From NCBI RefSeq assembly GCF_949987515.2, contig NC_082694.2, positions 18,385,355-18,449,354 of the forward strand: a stretch of 64,000 nt of DNA, written 5' to 3'. Origin of the DNA: Delphinus delphis (Eukaryota; Chordata; Mammalia; Artiodactyla; Delphinidae). The position numbers and the translations under genes are program-made. Below are positions 35,006-47,113 of the stretch, piece by piece; positions within the stretch are counted from its first letter, which is position 1, and every line of letters begins with the position of its first letter. Under the pieces are notes generated by a model. That model was not told the DNA's origin. It made no database searches and worked only from the letters and a program-made list of their open reading frames with translations.

Positions 35006-38000
35006 AATTGGGGGTTGGGGGGGAGAAACAGAAAATAACACCACCAAATAAGGATAGGTGTATCATTTAAAAATGTAGTTTTGCTTTTTAAAAGTTTGAG
35101 GATCAATCTTGAGAAAGTTTTAAGTATTGGAATTTGACCTAAAATGTATTTGCATAAACTTGGAATATGTTTTTATGGTGCACAGTATGAAAAAAATATG
35201 GACTGAATTGACAATTCCTTTGTAATTTTGTTTCTAGGAGCTCCCTTGGAAAATTGTTCCCATGCTTGTAGTGGGGAAAGAATGGAAGAAGAAGAGATCC
35301 AGAAATTTAGGTTAAAATTCCCTATTTCAGTGTGGCTCCAGATTAGAACTTGTCAGTGCAAACTGCTCAGGGAGATCTGAGGGCAGAAAGGGAAGAGAGG
35401 GCACAGTTTTTCAGAGGCAGCTACAAAAGATTAAGGGGAAGATGTGAAGTTCAAAGTAGCTTCTAGTTATAGAGATGAAGCAGCCTGGGAGAGTTGGTGG
35501 AAATTCCCAGCATATGCTTCATAGTGGCATCAGCAGCAAGCTATAGAGAAGCTACAGTATAAACAGGTAGTTGTTTGAATCTTCCAGTTCCTAAGAATCT
35601 CAGCAGCTTCCAGGCAAACTCTTAAAATTCACCCCTTCCTGTATTGCAGGCTGAAGCCCTTAGTGGAACTTCCTCGGACCTTCACTCCTCCTGTTCTCTC
35701 AACATGGGTCTAAGCCTCCACTTTATTGTTTTATAATCTTTCTGAATATCTTCTGATTATTTGACTTAATTTTAAATAACAGTAACATTAATCATCATGT
35801 TTAGATTCAAAAGAAATACATGGAATCAATGCTTGTATTTAATTTTTTTAATCTTTCAGAGAGTTTAAGGTAAATACTAGATATCCTCTGAAAGTGTGCA
35901 GTCCCAGCATAAAAAAATTATTTCAGTATTTCATTAATAACACTCTGTTAGTTAAGTAGTACTATGTTTTTGAAACCTATCACAGGTGCAATACAAAAAA
36001 AGAAAGTTTGGTTTGTTAGCATTTAAACCATAATTTTCTTTGCCAGTAGATTTTCCTCAAGATGTAGGAAATTTGATACTGAATTTAATTTTATATATTA
36101 AATCTGATAATATTTGGCTTCTATTAAAGGATTATGTTTCCTTTAATATAATCCTGGGAACTCAGGCTGATTTGAAGAGCTTTTCTTGCATTTGTTTGCT
36201 TTGATAGAAGGGCTTAAAATGGTGGCATACTGCTTTGGTGTTAATGTGTGTTTCCTGTAAGTAAACACAAATGTGGGAAAACGTTAATGAGGGATCTATA
36301 GTACTGGTTAAACAGGTGGAGAAAATTAATTCAATTAAAGTGAAATGAACTATCATTATTTAATTTGAGTAAGAAATCTGGGCAAAAAGGTGTGAATTTA
36401 CAGACAGAACTGTGCTAAGTTCTTTTGCATTTGCACTAGAGCTGCAATAGAATGTAAAACTGTAATATAGGGTTTTCAGCTCAACACTTTAAACAAAAAG
36501 TTTTGTGCTCATGAATTTGTATTTGGAACTATGTCACTGGATATTCTCTAAACATAGGATGAAATGGGATAACTTTCCATCTGTCAGTGGTAAGTGAATT
36601 TTAGTCTGAATATTGATGAAGTTGTTGGACCTCTTGCTGCTTCCTTGCCTTAGAAACTTTTTGCCTCACTCAACATATAAGATGTGGGATGCAGAACTTC
36701 CATTTCAAAAATAGGTAAGGTATCCTCCTGCCCTGTTGATAAAATACGATCTGATATTTGATGTTGTAACCTATGATGATTTTTGTCTATTCCCTGAATG
36801 TGGTCTTGTCAAGCTTAAATTTTATGGCTTACTGTATCCACTAATTCATCGCCTGAATCTTACTTATCTTCTCTCTAATGGAATAGACACATACTCTTCC
36901 ATCAGCATTTCAAGATTTTCCCAACACGCCTGTAGGTCAACAGATCCGCTTACCCAGAGTCCTTCTACTTAGAGGTGGGCATTTACATATTCACTAAATG
37001 AATCACCTAGATTACATAATTTTCCTATGCAGTCATTTTTTTTGTTTGTTTTTTTTTTCAGTTGAATAGCTCTTGGGACCGTTTTAGGCACAAGGAAGTG
37101 TTGCCAAAATCATTCAAACAAGGTCAACTATTTGAATGTGAAACGTAATTGGTTTATCATATCGCTCTCAAAAATGGTAACCAGAATAATAACTGTATCA
37201 GCAACCTTCCAAACATTACATCTCAAATATCATTTTTTGGCAATATTTTCTAAAGAATGGAAGAAATTTTGGAAAGCATAATTGTCCACAGCAGCTAAGG
37301 TAAATGGAATTTAACTCAGTTAAATTATATTTATCACTGAAATATTCAAACTATTTCAACTGTTATGATTGAAGCACACCTTATATTTCTAATGAAAACT
37401 TTTCATTTTACAGTTGGACAAACACACCTCCAATGAATGGAAGTGCTTTCCAATGCTCTTTTAAGTCTCGATAATAGTAACCTCTTCTCATAATATCTTG
37501 AATGCTCTTCCTTTGCAATCTCACACATTTTCTCCCTGAGAGATGAGGCAGAGGAAGAGATGAAATATAATAGGATTTAGATGAAGTACTTGGAAGTACA
37601 GGAAGAGTAAAAGCTTTTAGTAGATAAGGGACGTTCTCCCTTTTACTTTCCCCAAACTGGGATTCTTTTATCCCAAATGAGTTCCTTTCAATCCAGGATA
37701 TATAGGCATTTGGCATTGCTCCCGCTTTGGGAAAGCGAGGTCCTGTAACAGAGTTTGCCTAGAAGATTGGTAGCTATGCTTTGCTAAAAATTCAGGGGGA
37801 AAACCCCACCAGCCTGTAGCTTGTCAGTCTTCCATCACCTTGAAACATTTTCTTAGAGTTGGTAAGGGATGTTTTTAGTTGTGAAAGTGGTGTTCCTCAA
37901 AGCTTTTATAGGACTTTAGGGCTTGGCAAAGAGGAAATGCCTACACTTTTGCTATCATAACAGAAAAGAAGAACATTTCTTGGCAAGCTGCCTACAGTGA

Positions 38001-41000
38001 GAACCAACTCTGATCAGGGAGATAATAAAGCTTCACTGCCAGGGGATGTATAGGAAAAATTGGATAGAATACTTGAACCTTCCAATACAAAAAGTGACTG
38101 AGCACAAATAATTTTTCACCTTCTCTTTCACAGAGGAACAAACACAGAATGGATAGCTAAATGATGTAGATAGTAATTTAATGCCTAAAGTATCCCCTGA
38201 TGGGGATAAGAGACAGATAAAGTCTCTGCATTTCTAGTAATTATATTTTAATAAAAGAATCAGAAATATACTGTCAAATCTACAAAGAAAATGTTTTTTG
38301 TTAGTACTAAAGAAATGCATGGGTTAAAATCAGAAGAAATGGTCATGGAGGAGGCAGAGGTCAGGCCAGTTTGTGGGTTAGACAAAATAGAAAATGAGAA
38401 AGTTTTTTTGAGAAACATACCTCAAGAAATGATCCACATTTTTTGAATAGTTCAAACCCTTGTTTAATCCTTCTTTAATTTTCTAAGCCTTGTTAAGAAA
38501 CTCTTCAATTACAAAAGTGACACTTTTGACATTTCTGACACAGTGCCACTCTAAGCCAAAAAGAACCCACACTGGGTAAAAAAAAAAAACAAAAAAAAAA
38601 CCTGGTGTGACTTACTTTTATATACACTTATAGAGATTATATTATGATCTTTATTGTGCATTATATTAAAATATGTAGTTTTGTGCATTTTAATTTCAAT
38701 TTTTTTAAAGAAAGTATGTCGGTAGTACAGTAGTAACTAGGCATGTCCTCAGTCAATATCTAAGAATTGCAGCACTATCAATTAAAGCAAATGATCAGAA
38801 TAGTGTAGGAGTCATCCAGAAAACTGCTATTTGAAAGGAATTTTGTGATTGGTCCTTAATGAATATAGATATGTAAATTGGTGAATAGAGAGGATGTTTA
38901 ATTTTGAAAAAAGATATTTATTATTCACTGACAATGGGAACCGTTTAAAACTTAGCACCCTTTCCCCCTTAGCCCACGTTGAGAAGCATACTTCCAGTGG
39001 AATAGGACCGAATTGCTGGGTACTATTATTTCCTTCATCTGAGGCATATAATCGATTGAAAGGCATTCTAGGAGAAATATAACCAGTTAACACTGTTCAT
39101 GATACAAATGTAGACAGCAGAAATATTAAAGTTTCTAGAAATCAGAAGGAGTAATGTAGCCTTCACAGCAAAATTCATCATAAAATATAAATAAATACTT
39201 TCAAATCATCTTATTTTATGCCATTTAATTCTTGTCAAACATGTTGTAACCTTTTTTCTTGCTTTGCTTTCTGATTTGGAAAAAGAAACCTGACATCTCA
39301 CTATTTTTTCTTTTTCATATGAAAATTATTTTATAATCTGAGAAGAAAAATTTTCCTTCCTGGCTTATTCCTTGATTTTTAATAAGAAGTAGCCTAAGGC
39401 AGGAAGAACAAAACCATTTCCATGCTTAAAATTTTACATAGCTTTTGGAGTAAACATGTTGAACGTTTGGGGCAACTGTCCCAATGAAAATAGTCTAAGA
39501 TAGGGAAGTGGTAAAGGAAATGCAGATTTATAGGGGAATTTGGATTTCTGATATTGGAGTAATTCTGAGATTGTCTTTTCTCTACAATCCTGTTTAGGCT
39601 TCTTCTTTTCTTTGTGCTAGACATTTATGCAGCTCAAAAGGATTGAAAATGGTAAGTCGGGGATGAGAGTGCACTTGGATAGATGGAGGTCATGGTTCAC
39701 TAGTTATTTAACAGACTGGATACCTTATTGGGTATCAACTATGATTTAATAAACCTTCATCAGTGCTTGACTTTTAAAACAAACATTTTTCAAGTTAGTG
39801 TTTGGATTGGAGCCCATCTGGTGTAGGGATTATATTGATACATATCTAGAGGAGTGGCAAACTTGCTTGAATATGGCAGCCAATAAAATGAAGTACAAAG
39901 AATAGCAGGAGTTTTAAATAAAGAGTTATATGTATCCTGGACATTGATGCTAACCTGGGCTTCATGATTTCTCCCATAATCCATCTAAAATTCTTAAATA
40001 CTCTAGAATCATGATCTTGTACATTGCAGCAGAAGTTGAAAATTGGGATCTCTGGACCAGATTTGAATGATTTGCCATGGTCTACATAATATTTACCAAC
40101 ACAGAAGTTGTCTAATATCACTTAATTGCCAAATAAAAATGAATTGATTTTATAAAACCAAGATCATCTTCTTCTTTTAGAAAATCAGATTGTCAACAAC
40201 TAGTGTCAACATTCCGGTACGGCAAAAATTGGCTTTTTCTCGGAATTGCTGTTTTGAAGGACCCTGCACACTCTGATTTGCTGTAGTTCCCATTTCTCTC
40301 TTTTTTCTGTCACAGAAAGCTACTCTTGGTTGGCATGCATCCTTCCCTTTGCACTATAGTTTTCCATCTAGTAAAACTAAGGGTCAATGATATATTACTC
40401 AAACTTCAAAAAATGAAAGTGAGAGAGGGATTCATTTTTTAGAAAGTGGGTTGTAGTATAATTATTGTTAAAGTGGACTGTTCTTAGACATTTACTGAAT
40501 GAATTGTGTTTGCTTCCAAAGAACAATTTGTTCATGCATTTACTTATCTGCACTGGCCTCTTTAGACATGTGAGCATCCAATGCCTGCAGTAGAGCCATT
40601 ATCCTCCTGAATGTCCTTGCTGTGTCCAACAAATAAAGAACTCGCCTTGCTTGCAAGTAAGTGTATATTGGTTTTGTCATCATTTAGCCTTCATTTGGGA
40701 TTGATTGTCACCTCTGACATCAGAGATTTAATGCTGTTGCCAAGTTATTAAAGTTCTCGTATTTTTCTCTCTCCACAGTACTGGGTACTTAGTAAGGTGT
40801 ATTTGGTCTCCCTGCACTACCAGATATGACTTGGGTCATATGGGACATCAGTGTCACTGCAAACAGGTATTTGACTCAAGTAATATCCTTGGCCTTGATC
40901 CCTTAGAATTAGGTATTGTGTTTTTATAGCTTGGAAGTCAGTAATTCAAAGTCGATTTACCTAGTTATCTTTTGGGATAAAAAAAATCCAGCAAAACCAC

Positions 41001-41299
41001 AAGGCAAAAAAGAATGATTTATTTTCTACTTAATTTTTTAAATTATTATTCTTTTGATGGCAACAAAAATTATTGACGCAGGTTAGCAATCCAAAGAAAT
41101 CGGTGATGTGGGAATGTCCCTATGTATCTCTCAGGTATGGAATGCATTCTTAAACAATGTTACATCACCTCAGGGACATTCCTTGCCCCCCCCCACCCAC
41201 ACCATATCAATGAACAGTTCTTATGTGGATAGAGAAGCAAGGGTAGTTCACTAAGTTTGACATCCAAAGTCGAAATTCCAATGAAATGAGGCCAGTAAT
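35006..41299. other. Repeat-poor low-copy interval
   Basis: This is the longest part of the window without a recognisable transposon. It has only short A and T runs (37035-37062, 38578-38601) and no young L1, SINE or LTR. Several minus-strand frames of 60-105 codons occur. The one at 37408-37716 is listed separately because it abuts an acceptor-like sequence. Conserved regulatory DNA or exons are more plausible here than elsewhere in the window, but I cannot show either. Confidence 0.45.
37408..37758 (-). other. Candidate exon: 102-codon open frame with acceptor-like upstream edge
   Basis: Transcribed leftwards, a frame stays open from 37758 to a stop at 37408-37410. The first Met is at 37716 (MPNAYISWIERN...), and the frame ends ...DLKEHWKALPFIGGVFVQL. 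Composition is balanced and not low-complexity, with a basic stretch (RKCVRLQRKSIQDIMRRG). At 37743-37744 the minus strand reads 'ctgttacag|ga', a possible 3' splice site that would open this frame after the upstream TAG at 37759. I do not recognise the protein. The polypyrimidine part of the acceptor is weak and no canonical AATAAA follows the stop closely, so a chance frame remains the more likely explanation. Confidence 0.2.
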
Positions 41300-41420
41300 A
41301 ATTATCCACACGAACTTGGGCAAGTTATTTTTAATTCCTAAGTCTCAGTTATTTCATCTGTCAAGAGGAGACGGTAATACTCATTCCACAGGGTAACTGT
41401 GAGAGTTTGAGGAGGCAGAA
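41300..41420 (+). mobile_element. MIR SINE fragment
   Basis: 'cttgggcaagttatttttaattcctaagtctcagttatttcatctgtcaagaggagacggtaatactc' then 'cagggtaactgtgagag' follows the MIR core closely. Confidence 0.72.
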
Positions 41421-41432
41421 AGAAACAGGATA

Positions 41433-41650
41433 ATAGAGTAGTTAGGAACATGAGCTCAGGAGTCAGGCTAACTTGTTTAAAATCTCTTTCCATTGATTAC
41501 TGGAGCCTTGGGACAGTTATTCAAATTAAGTGAAGTTTAATTTCTTCATCTTTATCATGTAATTATAATCTGTTCTTTTTGGATTGAAGGATTCGATCAT
41601 ATAACACATATCTAGCAGTCACCTGTCACATAAGTGCTCAGTAATTGAGG
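41433..41650 (+). mobile_element. Second MIR SINE, near full length
   Basis: It begins 'gataatagagtagttaggaacatgagctcaggagtcaggctaac', the MIR head. It passes through 'gagccttgggacagttattcaaattaag' and ends with 'cctgtcacataagtgctcagtaattg', the MIR tail. It sits directly after the MIR at 41300, so two MIRs are in tandem, followed by a CHR SINE 27 bp on. Confidence 0.7.
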
Positions 41651-41676
41651 ATAATAATATATATGAAAAACGTTTA

Positions 41677-41893
41677 GGGCTTCCCTGGTGGCGCAGTGGT
41701 TGAGAGTCCGCCTGCCGATGCAGGGGACTCGGGTTTGTGCCCCGGTCTGGGAAGATCCCACATGCCACGGAGCGGCTTGGCCCGTGAGCCATGGCCACTG
41801 AGACTGCAGGTCCGGAGCTTGTGTTCTGCAATGGGAGAGGCCACAGCAGTGAGAGGCCCATGTACAGCAAAAAAAAAAAAAAAAAAAAAAAAA
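41677..41893 (+). mobile_element. Full-length CHR-type SINE
   Basis: The complete head and GC-rich body are followed by 'gagaggcccatgtacagc' and a poly(A) of about 24 bases. The A box is preserved and the B-box region reads GGGTTTGTGCC. No convincing target duplication was found. Frames of 74-97 codons over it are incidental. Confidence 0.96.
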
Positions 41894-43444
41894 TTTAATA
41901 AACAAAATAAATATGCTTAATAAATAATTCTGCGTTCTTGAAATAAGTTAGTCCTAAGAGAACTTGCATATAGAAGTACTTTACCACTCTTGTATAGTTT
42001 TTCTCATAATCCTATTTTTCTTCAACTTTAGGAAACAACATATTTTTTTCCTGAATGATGTTACTTTCTCAAAAAAAATTCTGTTACTGGGAAATGATCT
42101 GATACAAAAACATTTTGCAACTCAATTGAATGAAAAAAATATTTATCTAGTAAATTTTCCCCTGGAATATTTATGTTTTAAAACAAATATTATTTTCTGA
42201 AAGGAATGGGGATTACTGATAGCAACTACATTGTGTGAGAATGTAGGATATTTGGATTGGAGATTCCCTGACCATTCCATACTGCTGGTCATCTAAAATT
42301 TCTTGGCCCAAGGCTGTCCTAGCTTGAAATATTTAAAACATGATGAGTATGTAGAAGACCTTCTCTGGTTCTGTGCAAGGAATGAAAGCTAACATGCTTG
42401 GATCAAGAAGCATATATCTGCAGGCCTGTTCTCCAACCAGCTTGCAAAGAACATGGCTCACTATTACTTTCTTATATTATTAAAATTTACCTCAGAATAT
42501 ATATGCTGAAAAAAATATTCAGAATTTGCCAAGTCCAATTTTATAACTATGAAGAAATGCCTGAAAGCACAATATCTATATTTACCTGCTAATATATTCT
42601 TAAATTAAATGGAAATAACTACCAGAATCACCTCTTTAGGTTTAGGTATGCATAAGTGGCTTGGTTTTGTGCTGAATATGTTTTCAACAATAATGTTTAT
42701 AAATCATTTCCATAAGGGAGTTTTCTAGTGAATTTAACAATTCATTTGGTTTTATGGCAAAACTAGTTTTATTACTTAGATGAACAGATAAGGATATAAC
42801 CGTAATGTATTTACCCTAAAAGTCAGTTATGATAGATATCAACTTCTACACAAAATCTGAAATCCTAAAACTTGAGTTGCTCTTAAAGATTTTCCAACTT
42901 TAGATTTAAATAACATATCAATCTATCTTAAAGCCAAGGAGAAAACTTAATTTGAACTTTTAATAATAATTGCATGCACACTTATTGATGTATATTATTT
43001 AGTTTTCTATATATTTTTATTATTTAAATCATACATGTACTGAGCTATAACTCACATGTGTTCTGAGATATCAATGGCCTTATCAGATGGACATTCATCT
43101 TTAAAGCAGTATCTAAATAATGATAGAAATAGATTAATAAGGAATTAATTATATCAATATCATTGGCTTATAAATGATGTTCTATCCATAGGTGGAAAAA
43201 GTTAAGAAATTTTCATTTGAAAAATAAATTCTCTAATTCACTATATCATAATAATTGTAAGGTTCTTACACCTATATTAATCCACAGATTTGGAGGGCAT
43301 TATGATACTTGTTGGTAGGGCTTTTTGTGCCTCTTTCTGAGATTGATGTTCAAGATCAAATACAATAGTGTTTCTACATAGAACAATTTATTTGATAGGA
43401 TCAAAACATCTGTCTGCCAACACATAAGCCACTCAAATTTACAG
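41894..43444. other. Low-copy AT-rich sequence, nothing recognised
   Basis: No gene, splice-bounded exon or dated repeat was recognised. Confidence 0.5.
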
Positions 43445-43508
<64 letters not shown>

Positions 43509-43556
43509 CAGAGAGACAAAGAGACAGAATGAGGGTAAGAGAGAGAGAGAGAGAGA
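43445..43556. repeat. Compound (TA)n(GA)n microsatellite
   Basis: Ten TA units (43445-43464) pass directly into about twenty GA units (to 43506), then degenerate GACA and GACAAA text and a second pure GA block (about 43539-43556). Confidence 0.96.
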
Positions 43557-45035
43557 TTCTTACTTTTCTATTTTATTCTCTGGTATAAGATTAATCTTCA
43601 AGGAATTATTACTACCCTTTATATCATTGTTACTCTAGCAAGGATATTAATAAATATAGGCTAGTTGAAATATCACACTCCAAACTGGCTGTGTGTGGAA
43701 AGTCAAAGAAAACACCTGGAATTTTACTGAAATCCCTGCCTGATTTTTTCACACGATTTATTAAATGTAGCCAAAATGTAGTTATTGTGTGATTCCTATC
43801 TCTTAGTTATGGTGTTAGCTTTGGAGAATATAAATGATGAATAAGAAAAGGTTTGTACCTTCAAGAAATTTAAAATCACATTTGAGAACAAAATTAGCAA
43901 TTTTAATATTGTGATAATAAAAGTGTGATATACACTACTGCAGCATTGTTATAAGTACTCAAACTACACATAGTGTGCAAATTATACTTTACTGTATTCC
44001 CTTTATGTATTTATGTTCACATTGGCAAACCTAAGCAGTATGAGACTAATGTGCGGTTGGTTGCGCTTGGGTGATCTTTTCAGCAGCTTGAAATATTTTA
44101 TGCATTTTTTTCTTCCTTCTTTTTCCAAGATGGTGGCTTAGTTTAAAGAAAGAGGGGCCTGTTTGCACTTTGGGATCACAATGAGAAAAGGGGTTGCTCA
44201 GTCTACATGATTTCCTGTGCATCTTAGCTGTTATATTCAGCGTAGTTGTTTGTATTGTCTTTGAACAGTAACCATGGAGGTCCATTAACAATTTAGGGAC
44301 TACAGACTATCTAAATCACAATCAGTTTGTGGTCACAGGACTTTTTCTCTCAGACGTGTATTAACTACACAGTTTTGGGGGTTTTGATTTTTATTTCTGT
44401 TTTCCTTTAAAGCAGGTTTGTTATTGAACTGGGCTGCTTATTACCACTGCAACCCTTCTCTAGGACATGCCAGAATTGCTGGATTTTTCCACACAATTTT
44501 GTAGGCTATGGGGTCCAGGTATACTTCTAGTATTTTATTTTTCTAGCTTCATCCATAGACCTACAAGCCTCCTCTTATTCTAATGTTTTCCAGAGCATCA
44601 AAGTGGATACGTACGTGCCTAGAGTCTTCTGTACTTCATGCCTTCCTCATCTCAGGGATTCAGATACACAAATATTAGATGTAAGATTTTTGGTAATTTT
44701 CTGTATTTCTCATTCTTACCTGGATCTTCAATTCTGGGGTTGACCATGAGAGAAGTCTAATCAGGGCACTGGTATCTGACTTTTCTGCTGTTCTTTCCTC
44801 TCACTTTTCCTTACAATACACTTTTGTAGTAGCAATGGCCTTTTCTTTTCCCCATTCTTTCTATACAGAACATCTGAGAGAGATTAAGAGTAATAAAGGA
44901 TTCCACATAAATATAGCAGTGCTTCCATAAAAACAGTAATTCAAAAATAGAACAAAGGTAAAGATTAATCACTAAGACTTCACATTAAAAGGGCTCATAA
45001 AGAATAGAGTAATAATATAAATGAGAAAAAGGCAA
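43557..45035. other. Low-copy sequence, nothing firm
   Basis: About 43800-43890 ('ggagaatataaatgatgaataagaaaaggtttgtaccttcaag') weakly resembles an old L2-type fragment. No gene was recognised. Confidence 0.4.
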
Positions 45036-45039
45036 ATAT

Positions 45040-45240
45040 ATATTATTTTGACATTTAAAAACATTAAAGACCAAGAGAGAATACTGAAAGCTTGTGTAAA
45101 GGAAAATCAGGAAATGGTCAAAGGATAGAAGCTAATTAATATTATACTTATCAACATCATTGGATGCAAAAGAGAAAAGTATAATAATATATCCATTGCT
45201 GAAGGAAAATACCTTAATATTTAAAATGTTCTCACTTCAA
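45040..45240 (+). mobile_element. Possible ancient L1M ORF1 fragment
   Basis: 'aaagaccaagagagaatactgaaagc' and 'ggatgcaaaagagaaaagtataataatatatccattgctgaaggaaaataccttaat' resemble the C-terminal part of an old L1 ORF1. It is very diverged and has no flanking L1 sequence to confirm it. Confidence 0.38.
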
Positions 45241-46222
45241 CAGTTTCATTCCAAAGAATAGCTACGTTTCCTAGGTGCACCAAGAAAAAACTTGCAGCAC
45301 ATATGTTAAAGTTCCAGATACACACCATTTTTGGTTCTTGCCCAGCTCTCTGACTTTCCTTTTCAGATAGAAGAGATGTTGTTCTCTTTTGTAGGTCCTA
45401 CCAAAGGAGAAAAATCAGAAGGAGGGAGAATAAAGACAATGTGATACTAGCTAATTAATTAACCAAATACACCTCAAAAAGAGTTCCCATTTAAACTTAT
45501 TTTGTGTTGTTAAAAATTAAAGAGGGAAGTGGGGGAGAAAATCAAATAAAATCTATTTATGGCACTGTAGGCAAGTTCTTTCTGTGTATTTTATGTGCAA
45601 ATATGAAAAAAAATCAATCTAAAGAGAGGAGGAAATTAAGGATGTGGATTATTATAATAGAAACATTATTAAGTTCTAGAGTTTATTGAAAGTGATAGTT
45701 TAGTTACTAAGAAAACAATGTTAAGAATGTAAATGAGAAGCAATACTTTGTTAAGTATGTACATGACATACTTTGAATTATCATGCAGAGCTATAGAAAA
45801 CTAATTAATAAAATGCTTTTAATGTATTTGTCATAAATATCACTTTCATCAAACTAAATTTAAGTAACTATTACTGGAAAAAACAGTGCTGGTACATTGT
45901 AAAACCATGATGTAAAAAATATTAAAAATTACAGTTCAACTCCTTCCCTGATTGTTCATGCTCTGAGCCCAGTTTCAAAAATGTTCCCATTTCCTTGTCT
46001 CTTCTAATAAAGAAGTCTCTTGCACATAGAAACCAGCTGTCTTTCTTACACATAATTTCCCTGATTGATCCACAAAACTATAGTGTACAAACATACCTGT
46101 GTATTGCTTGTGAATTCCTTATCTTTAAGCATGTCTCCTTAATGGTTGACAACATTCATTGTTAGTGAGGTGGAAGAAAATGTGAGAGGGAACAGTTGAT
46201 GAGCCAGGTAATGAAAGGCCTT
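45241..46222. other. Low-copy sequence, nothing recognised
   Basis: No gene was recognised. 'cttctaataaagaagtctcttgcac' near 46000 looks like a polyadenylation site of an LTR, but nothing around it supports that. Confidence 0.4.
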
Positions 46223-46386
46223 AAAAGCCACTGGAGGTGATCTTCTTTTATCTCTTCAGGAATCTCTTGGTTATTTAGCAGCTCACAGTTTAACCTCCAT
46301 GTGTTGGTGTTTTCACAGTTTTTTCCTGTAATTGATTTCTAATCTCATATCATTGTGGTCAGAAAAGATACTTGACATGATTTCAA

Positions 46387-47036
46387 TTACCTTAAATATT
46401 CCAAGGCTTGATTACTGTCCCAAGATGTGATGTATCCTGGAGAAGGTTCCATGTGCACTTGAGAAGTGTATTCTTCTGCTTTCAGGTGGAATGTCCTATA
46501 AATATCAATTAAGTCTATATGGTCTGTTGTGTCATTTAAATCTTGTGTTTGCTTATGTATTTTCTGTCTGGATGATCTGCCCATTGGTGTAGTTGGGGTG
46601 TTAAAGTCCCCCACTATTATTCTGTTACTGTTGGTTACCCGTTTTATAGCTGTTAGGATTTGCCTTATGTATTGAGGTGCTCCTATGTTGGGTGCACAAA
46701 TATTTATAATTGTTATGTTTTCTTCTTGGATTCATCCCTTGATCATTATATTGTGTCCTTCCTTATCTCTTGTAACAGTCTATATTTTAAGGTCTATTTT
46801 ATCTGATATGAGTATTGCTACTCGAGCTTTCTTGTGATTTCCATTTGCATGGATATCTTTTTCCATTTCCTCACTTTCAATTTGTATGTGTCCCTAGGTC
46901 TGAAGTGGGTCTCTTGTAGACAGTATATATACAGGTCTTGTATTTGTATCCATTCAGTGAGCCTGTACCTTTTGGTGGGAGCATTGAATCCATTTACATT
47001 CAAGGTGATTATTGATATGTATGTTGCAATTACCAT
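46387..47036 (-). pseudogene. L1 ORF2 endonuclease remnant in the inverted segment
   Basis: Read leftwards, the N-terminal endonuclease appears in two frames. 46818-47036 starts at the usual ORF2 Met (MVIATYISIITLNVNGFNAPTKRYRL... LQETHFRPRDT) and keeps the conserved NVNG and QETH motifs. 46387-46614 carries GDFNTPTTPMGRSS and ends near ITSWDSNQAL. A frameshift lies between them, so no functional nuclease remains. Confidence 0.88.
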
Positions 47037-47113
47037 TTTCTTAATTGATTTAGGTTTGTTTTTGTGGGTCTCTTTCTTGTCTTATGTTTCCCTCCAAGAG
47101 AAGTTCCTTTAAA

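Noticed and set aside
34727..35047. Frames rich in Gly, Pro and Arg over SINE copies (also at 41612-41920 and 53924-54309)
   Set aside because: The same peptides recur at each CHR SINE, so they are SINE translations and not genes.
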